Shown here piece after piece: positions 17,360-25,436 of a DNA stretch of 64,000 bases. The notes under the pieces are model-generated. The model saw only the letters and a list, made by a program, of their open reading frames with translations, made no database searches and had not been told where the DNA came from. A program made the position numbers and the translations under genes. Numbering within the stretch: position 1 is the stretch's first letter; each line of letters begins with the position of its first letter. The DNA comes from Nonomuraea montanisoli (GTDB taxonomy: Bacteria > Actinomycetota > Actinomycetes > Streptosporangiales > Streptosporangiaceae). The stretch covers positions 124,001-188,000 of the forward strand of contig NZ_JABWGN010000007.1 in the NCBI RefSeq assembly GCF_013363975.1, in the 5' to 3' direction.

Positions 17360-18529
17360 ATGAACGAGCGGATCCTCATCTCCGGCGCGAGCATCGCCGG
17401 CCTGACCCTGGCCCACTGGCTCGCCCGGCACGGCTTCCGGCCGACCGTGGTCGAGCGCGCGCCCGCGCCGCGGGCCGGCGGCAACGGGGTGGACGTGCGC
17501 GACAACGCCGTCGAGGTGGTCGAGCGGATGGGGCTCATGGCGCGGGTCCGCGAGCGCGCCACCGACGTCCGGGGCATGAAGTTCGTGGACGCCGCCGACC
17601 GGGCCGTCGCCCGGATCGACACCCGGGACCCGGCCTCCGTCGAGATCATGCGTGGCGACCTGGTGGCCCTGCTGCGCGAGGTGACCGACGTGGAGACGCT
17701 GTTCGGCGACTCCGTCACCGGCCTGGAGCAGGACGACGACGGCGTGACCGTCACCTTCGAGCACGCGCCCGCCCGCCGCTTCGACCTGGTCGTCGGCGCC
17801 GACGGCATGCACTCCAACGTCCGCCGGCTCGCCTTCGGCCCCGAGGACCGGTTCGTCGCGTTCAAGGACCACTACTTCGCCTTCGCCGACACCGACGCCT
17901 CGCTGGGCGAGGACCGCTGGGTGACGATGTTCAACACGCCGGGCAGGATGACGGGGATCTACCGCTCCGGCAACCACGCCCAGGCCAAGGCGTACTTCAT
18001 GTTCCGCTCCGCGCCGCTGGACCTCGACCACCGCGACGTCGCCGGGCACAAGCGCCTGATCAGCGAGGTGTTCGGGGACGACTCCTCCTGGCGGACCAGG
18101 GAACTGCTCGACGCGGCCCTCGCCGACCCCGACTTCTACTTCGACGCCCTGGGCCAGGTGCGGATGGACGCGTGGTCCAGCGGCCGCGTCGCGCTCGTCG
18201 GCGACGCCGCCTGGTGCGCGTCCCCCGCCTCGGGCGCGGGCGCGGAGCTGGCCCTGGTCGGGGCCTACCGCCTCGCCGGGGAGCTCGCGGCCGCGGGCGG
18301 CGACCACCGCGTCGCCTTCGCCCGCTACGACGCCGCCCACCGTCCGCTGGTCGACAAGAAGCAGCAGATCGGCCCCAACGTCCGGCTCATGGTGCCGAGG
18401 ACCGAGGGCGGCCGGTGCGTGCGCGACGTCGTCGCCCGCCTGCCGCTGATGAAGGTGGTCGGCGCGGTGGAGCGCCGGGTGCAGGCCAGGAACGCCCGTC
18501 CCCTGCCGGAGTACGCCCCGGCCCGCTAG
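17360..18529 (+). CDS. FAD-dependent monooxygenase (PHBH/TetX-like)
   Basis: 389 residues of the PF01494 aromatic hydroxylase group. Visible: the FAD Rossmann motif ISGASIAGLTLAHWL, the DG-type motif LVVGADGMHSNVR and the second FAD motif ALVGDAAWCASPASGAGAEL (about 278-297). Such enzymes hydroxylate aromatic or polyketide substrates using NAD(P)H and oxygen, and some inactivate drugs. AAGGAG lies 7 bp before the ATG. The TetR gene is divergent. The protein is clearly paralogous to the one at 36374 (shared HGFRPTVVER and VVERMGLM), indicating duplication of this type within the genome. Confidence 0.92.
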   Translation: MNERILISGASIAGLTLAHWLARHGFRPTVVERAPAPRAGGNGVDVRDNAVEVVERMGLMARVRERATDVRGMKFVDAADRAVARIDTRDPASVEIMRGDLVALLREVTDVETLFGDSVTGLEQDDDGVTVTFEHAPARRFDLVVGADGMHSNVRRLAFGPEDRFVAFKDHYFAFADTDASLGEDRWVTMFNTPGRMTGIYRSGNHAQAKAYFMFRSAPLDLDHRDVAGHKRLISEVFGDDSSWRTRELLDAALADPDFYFDALGQVRMDAWSSGRVALVGDAAWCASPASGAGAELALVGAYRLAGELAAAGGDHRVAFARYDAAHRPLVDKKQQIGPNVRLMVPRTEGGRCVRDVVARLPLMKVVGAVERRVQARNARPLPEYAPAR

Positions 18530-18603
18530 GCCGATGGCCGCCGGGACGAACCGGTGGCCACCAGGATGAACGGTCATGCGGGCCATGCTCCTAAAGTTGG
18601 GGC

Positions 18604-19668
18604 ATGCCTCGTTTCCGCTCGATTCTCGACACCATGCCGCCCTACCGGCCGGGCAAGGCCGTGGCCGCCGCCGACGGGCGGTCGTACAAGCTCTCCTCCA
18701 ACGAGTCGCCCTACGACCCGCTGCCCTCCGTGGTCGAGGCCGTCGCCGCCGGCGCCCGCCAGGTCAACCGCTACCCCGACCCGGCCGCCGTCGCCCTGAC
18801 CGAGGCCATCGCCGAGCGCTTCGGCGTCCCGGCCGGGCACGTGGCGCTCGGCGCGGGCTCCGTCACCGTGGCGCAGCAGCTCTTCGAGACCGTGGGCGAG
18901 CCCGGGGTCGAGGTCGTCTACGCGTGGCGCTCCTTCGAGGCGTACCCGCTGCTGGCCGACCTGGCCGGCGCCACCTCCGTGCGCGTGCCGCTGGCCGGTG
19001 AGGACCACGACCTCGACGCCATGGCCGAGGCGATCAACGACCGCACCCGCATGGTGTTCGTCTGCAACCCCAACAACCCGACCGGCACCGCGATCCGCCG
19101 GGCCGAGCTGGAGGCGTTCCTCGACCGGGTGCCCGGCGACGTGCTGGTGGTGCTCGACGAGGCCTACCGCGAGTACGTGCGCGACGAGGACGTCCCCGAC
19201 GGCCTGACCCTCTACCGCGACCGGCCCAACGTGTGCGTGCTGCGCACCTTCTCCAAGGCGTACGGGCTGGCGGGGCTGAGGGTGGGCTACCTGATCGGGC
19301 ACGAGCCGGTCGCCGAGGCGGTGCGCAAGACGATGGTGCCGTTCGCGGTCAACCACCTGGCGCAGGTCGCGGCGGTGGCCTCGCTGCGGGCCGAGGGCGA
19401 GCTGCTGGAGCGGGTCGAGCGGGTCGTCAAGGAGCGCACCCGGGTCCGCGAGGCGCTCCTCGCCCAGGGCTGGACGGTGCCGCCCACGGAGGCCAACTTC
19501 GTCTGGCTCCGCCTCGGCGAGCGCACGCTGGACTTCGCCGCCGCCTGCGCGGTGGAGGGTGTCGCGGTGCGCCCGTTCGCGGGCGAGGGGGCGCGGATCT
19601 CGATCGGCGACCCGGAGGCGAACGACGCCTTCCTGACGGCGGCCGCGGCCTTCCGCGCCCAGCTCTGA
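18604..19668 (+). CDS. Histidinol-phosphate/aromatic aminotransferase family protein
   Basis: A 354-residue PLP-dependent class I/II aminotransferase. Seen: YKLSSNESPYDPLPS at the N-terminus, FVCNPNNPTGTA, DEAYREYV and the Schiff-base lysine in RTFSKAYGLAGLRVGYL (Lys218). Length and motifs fit the HisC/Pat group, which transaminates histidinol phosphate or aromatic amino acids. No his genes are adjacent, so an aromatic aminotransferase (Pat) role is at least as likely as a second HisC. TAAAGT ends 6 nt before the ATG, pointing to a leaderless mRNA. Confidence 0.9.
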   Translation: MPRFRSILDTMPPYRPGKAVAAADGRSYKLSSNESPYDPLPSVVEAVAAGARQVNRYPDPAAVALTEAIAERFGVPAGHVALGAGSVTVAQQLFETVGEPGVEVVYAWRSFEAYPLLADLAGATSVRVPLAGEDHDLDAMAEAINDRTRMVFVCNPNNPTGTAIRRAELEAFLDRVPGDVLVVLDEAYREYVRDEDVPDGLTLYRDRPNVCVLRTFSKAYGLAGLRVGYLIGHEPVAEAVRKTMVPFAVNHLAQVAAVASLRAEGELLERVERVVKERTRVREALLAQGWTVPPTEANFVWLRLGERTLDFAAACAVEGVAVRPFAGEGARISIGDPEANDAFLTAAAAFRAQL

Positions 19669-19684
19669 GCCTCCGGGGTCGCCG

Positions 19685-20716
19685 CTAACCCTCGGCCCGG
19701 GCTCCTTCGCGTACGACGCTGCGGGCCTCGTCCGGGACCTTCTCGTTCCGGGCCTCGTCCGGGGCCTCCTCGGAGGTCTCGTCGGAGCCAGGGGAGGTCT
19801 CGCCGGGGCCCGGCCGGCGTCCCCGGCGCTCGGTCGAGATGACCAGCGCCACGCCGACCAGGATCACCAGGCCGCCCGCGACGATCTGCAGCGTCACCTG
19901 CTCGCTCAGCACGAGCGCGCCCAGCACCACGGCCACCACCGGGTTCACGTACGCGTACGTCGCCACCAGCGAGATGGGCGCGTTGCCGAGCAGCCACGAG
20001 AACGCCGTGAAGCCGACCAGCGACCCCACCAGCACCAGGTAGACCAGGGCGACCCAGGACCGCCCGGTGACCGCCGAGAGGTCCAGCCGCTCACCCGTGC
20101 CACTGCCCAGCAGGGCCAGCCCGACGCCGCCCGCCAGCATCTCCACCGTGCTGGCCACGAAGGCGTTGGACGGCATCGCGATGCGGCTCGACAGGAACGA
20201 GCCCACCGCCCACGACAGCGACGCCAGCAGGACCACCACGATCCCCGCCGCGCTGCCGCCCTGGGCCCCGGTCAGCGACAGCGCCGCGACCCCGGCGAGC
20301 CCCACCAGGACCCCGGCGAGGGTCAGCGTCTTCGGCCGGTCCCGCACCACGAACCTGAACACGACCAGCCACAGCGGCACCGAGGCCACGAGCAGCGCGG
20401 CCAGGCCGGTGCTGATGTACTGCTCGGCGACGGCCAGCATGCCGTTGCCCAGCGTCAGCAGCAGCAGCCCGACCCCGGCGGCCCCGAGGAACTGCCGCCG
20501 GGTCATCCGGAACGCCTGCGGCCCCGACCTGGCCAGCACGATGCCACCGAGCAGCAGGCCGGCGACGACGAACCGCATCGCGCCGCTCAGCATGGGAGGG
20601 ATGGACTCGACGGCCACGGCGATGCCCAGGTAGGTCGAGCCCCACACCACATAGACGATGCCGAGCGCGCTCCAGACGAGGAGGGTGGCGCGGCGGTCAG
20701 GTGCGTTCTGCGTCAT
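19685..20716 (-). CDS. EamA/DMT-family transporter
   Basis: 343 residues with ten hydrophobic helices in two EamA repeats; the first contains VYVVWGSTYLGIAVAVE and the second ends in VVLGALVLSEQVTLQIVAGG. These are inner-membrane exporters of metabolites or amino acids; the substrate is not predictable. The last 45 residues are a charged cytoplasmic tail with repeated PDEAR motifs. A perfect 15-bp palindrome overlaps the start codon, a possible operator. The gene converges on the aminotransferase gene and is divergent from the rhodanese gene. Confidence 0.92.
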   Translation of the reverse strand: MTQNAPDRRATLLVWSALGIVYVVWGSTYLGIAVAVESIPPMLSGAMRFVVAGLLLGGIVLARSGPQAFRMTRRQFLGAAGVGLLLLTLGNGMLAVAEQYISTGLAALLVASVPLWLVVFRFVVRDRPKTLTLAGVLVGLAGVAALSLTGAQGGSAAGIVVVLLASLSWAVGSFLSSRIAMPSNAFVASTVEMLAGGVGLALLGSGTGERLDLSAVTGRSWVALVYLVLVGSLVGFTAFSWLLGNAPISLVATYAYVNPVVAVVLGALVLSEQVTLQIVAGGLVILVGVALVISTERRGRRPGPGETSPGSDETSEEAPDEARNEKVPDEARSVVREGARAEG

Positions 20717-20726
20717 GACTCATGAC
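20712..20726. promoter_or_regulatory. Perfect 15-bp palindrome over the EamA start codon
   Basis: GTCATGACTCATGAC is self-complementary around the central C, and the EamA ATG lies inside it (20714-20716). It may be an operator or a translation-level element; no regulator gene is adjacent. Confidence 0.5.
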
Positions 20727-20924
20727 AATAGCGGGCGACCCTGACAAAAACCCTGCGGATATCGGACAGACAATTGGCGGTATCCCATCGCCGGCGGTCT
20801 TGACCGCCACTGTCACCGGACGCCCGGCCGCTGCGAGGATCCTCCTGACACCGGATCCCCTGGTCAAGGGGCCGGTTCACGTCCATCCGCCCGGCCACGG
20901 GCCTGACGACGGGAGCATCCGCCC

Positions 20925-21395
20925 ATGCCCATCCCCGCCTCCGCGGTCACCTCGGTCCCGCCCGCCCCCAACGCCGTGGCGCTCGCCCACTTCGCCGCTC
21001 GTCTCGCCGTCGAGACCGACGTCTCCGACGTGGCCGCCGACCTGGCCGCCGCGGTGCCCGGCATCGTCGTCGTCGACTCCCGCAGCCGCGAGAGCTGGGA
21101 CCAGGGCCACGTCCAGGGGGCCGTCCACCTGCCCACCGCCGAGATCGCCGCCCGGGCCGCGGAGGTCGTGCCCGCGGGCGCCACGGTGGTGACCTACTGC
21201 TGGGGGCCCGGCTGCAACGGCGCGACGCGGGCGGCGCTGGAGTTCGCCCGGCTCGGCCACCCGGTCAAGGAGATGATCGGCGGCTTCGAGTACTGGGCCA
21301 GGGAGGGCTTCGCGGTGGAGACCGCCTCAGGAGCGGCCCGCCGCCCCGTGGATCCCCTCACGGCCCCGGTCACGGGCATCGCCTGCGCGTGCTGA
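20925..21395 (+). CDS. Single-domain rhodanese-like protein
   Basis: 156 residues. The rhodanese fold is recognisable from VVVDSRSRESWDQGHVQGAVH and the active-site loop TYCWGPGCNGATRAAL, with cysteines at about 92 and 97, either of which could carry a persulfide; a typical rhodanese loop has one. The C-terminus ends in Cys-Ala-Cys, giving a third possible thiol site. Such proteins transfer sulfane sulfur or act as thiol sensors. Its ATG is 208 bp from the divergent EamA gene. Confidence 0.88.
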   Translation: MPIPASAVTSVPPAPNAVALAHFAARLAVETDVSDVAADLAAAVPGIVVVDSRSRESWDQGHVQGAVHLPTAEIAARAAEVVPAGATVVTYCWGPGCNGATRAALEFARLGHPVKEMIGGFEYWAREGFAVETASGAARRPVDPLTAPVTGIACAC

Positions 21396-21712
21396 CCGGC
21401 AGGACCACGAAATGTTGGCGCCCCCGTCCGAATCCCGTCGATCGGGGGCGACCGAGAACATACCCCGATCCGCAACGGTCAACCAAGAACCACGCCGCCG
21501 TCGCCCCAAAAATCCGCCGAGATCCCAAAGGGGAGCAAAGCCCGCTTGGTCCGGGTCTCGTGTTCGGGAAGCCATGGTCTCGTCGAACGGAAGCCACGGC
21601 CCGGAGTGCGCCGTAACGGCGGCCCGCCACCACCCGGTCAGAGGCCGTCTCCCTGGAGGCCCTCGGCCCCGTGCGGCGGGTGGGGGCAAGGTGGCTGTGC
21701 CGTAACAAAACC
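21396..21712. other. Intergenic stretch between convergent genes
   Basis: No credible gene is visible. A GCCCCCG/CGGGGGC inverted repeat (21420-21426 and 21443-21449) just after the rhodanese gene could be its weak terminator, although no T run follows. The rest is low-information sequence ahead of the strong minus-strand terminator at 21713-21748. Confidence 0.6.
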
Positions 21713-21748
21713 AAAAAACGCCCGCCGCCCCGGAAGGGGACGGCGGGC
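21713..21748 (-). terminator. Rho-independent terminator of the 21758-23047 gene
   Basis: Read on the minus strand, a 12-bp GC stem with one bulged base and a 4-nt loop (21720-21748) is followed by G and six T residues, then GGTTTTG. It begins 10 bp past the stop codon of the regulator gene. This is the clearest intrinsic terminator in the window. Confidence 0.9.
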
Positions 21749-21757
21749 ACGATCAAC

Positions 21758-23047
21758 TCACCGTGGGCCGAGCTTCTCCACGATGAGCCGGTACAACTGC
21801 CGCGGGCGCCCCGGCTGCGGCGTGCGGTTCGGCGGAAGCGGCCACGCGAGTCCCTCGTCAACCAGCGTGCGCAGCAACCGTCGAGCCGTGCGCGGCGTGA
21901 CGCCGAGCATCTTGCCCGCGCCCTCCGCGTCCACCACCGTGTCCCCGCCCTCCAGCTTGGCCGCCAACCGGGCCAGCACCTCCACGCCCTTGGGCTTGAG
22001 CGTGCCGGCGCCCGTCGGAGGCATCCTGGGCGCGGGGATGAGCGCTCGGCCCTCGCGGTCCACGGCGAACCCCTGGGCCTGCTTGCCCGCCTGCGTACGG
22101 GCCAGCGCCGCCCGTGCGTGCGCCTCCGCGTCGTGCGCCGTGCGACCCATGCCGACCCCCACCTCGACGGCCAGGCCCAGCTCGTCGCGGATCCTGGAGG
22201 CGAAGGGCAGCACCCTGAACCCGTCGGTGGCCGTCGTGATCGAGCCCCGGGTCGCCGTGACCAGGTAGCTGTGATCGTCGATCGGCCACACCGTGGCGTT
22301 GATGCGGTTCGCCTCCTGCACCAGCAGCCGGTGCAGCGACAGCCGCAGCTCGTCGCGCCAGTAACGCGGCGCGGCGCGGCGCACGGGTTCGCGCAGCGTC
22401 GGCACCTCCACCAGCACCACCGTGAGCTGCGACTCCTCCAGCCTGTGATGCGCGCCGAGCAACGCGGCCGTGTGCAGCGCGCTGCGCACCGCCGCCGACG
22501 TGGGCCTGATCCTGATGACGGGAACCCCCGCCGTCTGCAGGCGGTCGGCCACCGCCGGTAAGCACGTCAGTGCCCCCGTGGTGGCACCCTGCCGGTTCAG
22601 GCGCTCGTGGTAGGCCGCGATCGTGCCGGTGGCCCCCGGCTCGTCGCGGCTGTGCACGTCGGACGCGGGAATGCCGAGGTCGGTGTACGCCTCCTCCACG
22701 TCCGCACGCGACACCACGTCGATGCTCACCCGTTGTGGTTCGATGCGCGGATCCAGTGCGGCCTTGGCCAGCGCCGCCACCAGGGCGGCGCCGCCGAGCT
22801 GCACGTACGTCGCCGGCATCGTCAGCACACCGGAACGCCTGGCCAGGTCATAGGGGACCGGGCTGGCGAACAGGCACGCGTCCACGCCTGGACCGAGCCG
22901 TGTCACCTTGTCGGGCGCCTCCTGCTCATCGCGATACGCGGCGGCCACGAGGCGGCACGGCAGTGGCGCTGCCGCGTGCCCCATCAACATGACGCGCTCG
23001 ACCAGATCGTGGGGCCCGACCACGCCAATGGTGAGGTCCGGTGTCAT
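21758..23047 (-). CDS. Large transcriptional regulator: sensor-like domain, cyclase-like domain, winged helix
   Basis: 429 residues from ATG 23047. The N-terminal part (about 1-200, LTIGVVGPHDLVERVMLMG) looks like an alpha/beta receiver or substrate-binding-like domain. The middle (about 220-350, LEESQLTVVLVEVP to VEVGVGMGRTAHDAEAHARAAL) resembles a degenerate GGDEF/nucleotide-cyclase fold without a GGDEF motif. The C-terminal 80 residues form a winged helix (DAEGAGKMLGVTPRTARRLLRTLV). I know this architecture only as an uncharacterised actinobacterial regulator type. An upstream extension to 23167 lacks domain content. The gene has its own strong terminator. Confidence 0.7.
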   Translation of the reverse strand: MTPDLTIGVVGPHDLVERVMLMGHAAAPLPCRLVAAAYRDEQEAPDKVTRLGPGVDACLFASPVPYDLARRSGVLTMPATYVQLGGAALVAALAKAALDPRIEPQRVSIDVVSRADVEEAYTDLGIPASDVHSRDEPGATGTIAAYHERLNRQGATTGALTCLPAVADRLQTAGVPVIRIRPTSAAVRSALHTAALLGAHHRLEESQLTVVLVEVPTLREPVRRAAPRYWRDELRLSLHRLLVQEANRINATVWPIDDHSYLVTATRGSITTATDGFRVLPFASRIRDELGLAVEVGVGMGRTAHDAEAHARAALARTQAGKQAQGFAVDREGRALIPAPRMPPTGAGTLKPKGVEVLARLAAKLEGGDTVVDAEGAGKMLGVTPRTARRLLRTLVDEGLAWPLPPNRTPQPGRPRQLYRLIVEKLGPR

Positions 23048-23248
23048 GGCGCCCGGGCGCGACACTCGTGTTGTTTCTTCGGCCCTCTCGACCAATGTTC
23101 GTCCCATCCTGCCGTAACTTGCAGTGCTCTCTTTTGGAACGATCGCTCGCGAGGGCCGTAATGTCACGCCCGACTTTTCCGGAAAGTGCTTCAGGTTGGC
23201 CGCGAGGCCGACAGTCTTGGCAGCTCAGGGACTATTTCCCGGCCATTT

Positions 23249-24517
23249 TCAACCCTCAGAAATCTCTCGTGTAATGTCCGCTCCGAGTGCCCGCATTCGC
23301 TCGGCGAGATGCGCGTGCCCGCGGTCGATGAGGTATCCCGACTCGATGAGGGTCTCGCCCTCGGCCGCGAGTCCGGCGAGCACCAGCGCGATGCCCGAGC
23401 GAAGGTCGTGCGCGGTCACCCGCGTGCCCCTCAGCGGGGTCGCGCCGCGCACGATCGCCCGGCTGCCGTCGACCTCCACGTCGGCGCCCATCTTGTTCAG
23501 CTCGCCGGCCAGCGCGAAGCGGCCGTCGAAGATGCGCTCGTGGATGTAGCTGATGCCGTCGGCCAGCGCCGCGACCGTCATCATGGGCGACTGCAGGTCG
23601 GTGGCGAAGCCGGGGTAGGTGTCGGTGATGATGTTGATCGGGCGCAGCGGCCGGCGGTCGCAGCGCACGTTGAGCACCGCGCCCTGCCGGGCGAAGTCGA
23701 CGCCCATCTGCTCCAGCTTGTAGCGGACCACGCCGAGGTCGAGGCCGGTGCCGACGAGGCTCAGCTCGCCGCCGGTGAGGGCCGCCGCCATCGCGAACAC
23801 GCCCGCGTCGAGCCGGTCGGGCATCACGGTGTGCTCGACGGCGTGCAGCTCCTCGACGCCCTCGACGGTGATGAAGCCCGTGCCGCCGCCGCTGATGCGG
23901 GCGCCCATCTTGGTCAGCATGTCGATGACGTCGAGGACCTCGGGCTCCAGGGCCGCGTTCTCGATCACGGTGGTGCCCTTGGCCAGGGCGGCGGCCATGA
24001 TGAGGTTCTCGGTGCCGGTGTGGGAGGGCGTGTCGAGGTAGAGCGTGGCGCCGGTCAGGCCGGACGCCTTGACGTGGATGACGGTCTCGCCCTCGTCCAC
24101 GACCGCGCCGAGGCGCTTGTAGCCGAGGTAGTGGAAGTCGAGGTTGCGGCTGCCCAGGTTGCAGCCGCCGACGCCCTCGACGATCGCCTCGCCCAGCCGG
24201 TGCAGCAGGGCGGGGGTGAACAGCACGGAGCCGCGGAAGCGCCGGGCGATCTCCGCCGGCAGGACCGCGCTGTCGAGCCGGGAGGCGTCGATGACCAGCG
24301 TGCGCTCGGCCTCGTGCAGCTCCACGTGGGCGCCCACGGCCTCGGCCAGCTCGACGGCCCGGCGCACGTCCTCGATGATCGGCACGTTGCGCAGGACCGT
24401 GCGGCCCTTCGGCACGAGCAGAGCGGCGCCGATCATGGGCAGCACGGCGTTCTTCGCGCCCTGGATGAAGGCGGTTCCACGCAGGGCGTTGCCACCGCGC
24501 ACGCGGTAACGGACCAT
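23249..24517 (-). CDS. murA: UDP-N-acetylglucosamine 1-carboxyvinyltransferase (MurA family)
   Basis: 422 residues from ATG 24517, chosen because GAGGAG lies at proper spacing; an ATG at 24541 lacks a ribosome site. The enzyme adds enolpyruvate to UDP-GlcNAc, the first committed peptidoglycan step. Visible are the Lys-Asn pair in IQGAKNAVLP, the active-site cysteine in EGVGGCNLGSRNLDFH, TDLQSPMMT, DLRSGIAL and the C-terminal IDRGHAHL, so it should be active. The loop after Cys reads GSRN rather than the usual GxRP, and the region before it is divergent, which may mark a second MurA paralogue. It follows purC in the same direction. Confidence 0.9.
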   Translation of the reverse strand: MVRYRVRGGNALRGTAFIQGAKNAVLPMIGAALLVPKGRTVLRNVPIIEDVRRAVELAEAVGAHVELHEAERTLVIDASRLDSAVLPAEIARRFRGSVLFTPALLHRLGEAIVEGVGGCNLGSRNLDFHYLGYKRLGAVVDEGETVIHVKASGLTGATLYLDTPSHTGTENLIMAAALAKGTTVIENAALEPEVLDVIDMLTKMGARISGGGTGFITVEGVEELHAVEHTVMPDRLDAGVFAMAAALTGGELSLVGTGLDLGVVRYKLEQMGVDFARQGAVLNVRCDRRPLRPINIITDTYPGFATDLQSPMMTVAALADGISYIHERIFDGRFALAGELNKMGADVEVDGSRAIVRGATPLRGTRVTAHDLRSGIALVLAGLAAEGETLIESGYLIDRGHAHLAERMRALGADITREISEG

Positions 24518-24599
24518 TTCCGGCGGCTCCTCGGAAGTCATCGGTGGGGGCGGGGGACCGGGCCAACAGTAGCCGCTCGCACCACGTGCCCCGGCCGAA

Positions 24600-25436
24600 T
24601 CACCCGTTAAAGGAACGGCCGGTGATGCGTTCGTAGGCTTCCAGGTAGCGCTGTCTCGTCTGCTCGACCACCTTGTCCGGAAGAGGGGGCGGCGGGTTTC
24701 CGGAGGATTTGTCCCATCCGGATTCGGGCGACATTAGCCAATCGCGGACAAATTGCTTATCGAATGACGGTTGTGCGCGGCCGGGAGTCCATCCGTCCGC
24801 CGGCCAGAACCGTGACGAGTCGGGGGTCAGCAGCTCGTCGCCGATCGTCAGCACGCCGTCGGAGTCCCAGCCCAGCTCGATCTTGGTGTCGGCGAGGATG
24901 ATGCCGCGCTCCCGCGCGATCTCCGCGCCGCGCGTGTAGACGGCCAGGGTGACGCTGCGCAGCTCCTCCGCCGTCTCCGCGCCCACCTCCTCCACGACCT
25001 GCTCGTACGAGATCGGCTCGTCGTGCTCGCCCACCGGCGCCTTGGTCGAGGGCGTGAAGATGGGTTCCGGCAGCCGGGAGCCGTCCTCCAGGCCCTCGGG
25101 CAGCGGCACGCCCGACACCGCGCCGTCGCGCCGGTAGTCGGCCAGGCCGCCGCCCGCCAGGTAGCCGCGGGCCACGCACTCCACCGGCACCATGCGCAGC
25201 GGTCGGCACAGCATGCTGCGCGTGTCGGGCCCGGGGGCGGCGATGTGGTTGGGCACCACGTCCGCGAGCTGCTCGAACCACCACAGCGAGAGCTGGGTGA
25301 GGATGGCGCCCTTGTCCGGGATGGGGGTGTCCAGCACGTAGTCGAAGGCGGACATCCGGTCGGAGGCGACCATGAGGAGCAGCCCTTCGGGCGTCTCGTA
25401 CAGGTCGCGTACCTTGCCCGAGTGCAGATGCTTCAT
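24600..25436 (-). CDS. purC: Phosphoribosylaminoimidazole-succinocarboxamide synthase (SAICAR synthetase)
   Basis: 278 residues, complete. It joins CAIR and aspartate with ATP in purine synthesis. Motifs: HSGKVRDLYETPEGLLLMVA, SDRMSAFDYVLDTPIPDKG, VECVARGYLAGGG, KAPVGEHDEPI and the C-terminal LADTKIELGWD with DSSRFWPADGW and PSFDKQFVRDW. The ATG overlaps the purD stop by one base (TGATG), so it is translationally coupled to purD. The ribosome reaches murA 82 bp further on in the same direction. Confidence 0.97.
   Translation of the reverse strand: MKHLHSGKVRDLYETPEGLLLMVASDRMSAFDYVLDTPIPDKGAILTQLSLWWFEQLADVVPNHIAAPGPDTRSMLCRPLRMVPVECVARGYLAGGGLADYRRDGAVSGVPLPEGLEDGSRLPEPIFTPSTKAPVGEHDEPISYEQVVEEVGAETAEELRSVTLAVYTRGAEIARERGIILADTKIELGWDSDGVLTIGDELLTPDSSRFWPADGWTPGRAQPSFDKQFVRDWLMSPESGWDKSSGNPPPPLPDKVVEQTRQRYLEAYERITGRSFNG

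Noticed and set aside
16714..17865. 383-codon version of the TetR gene
   Set aside because: The first 180 codons are antisense to the monooxygenase; the TetR domain starts near 17289 with its own ribosome site.
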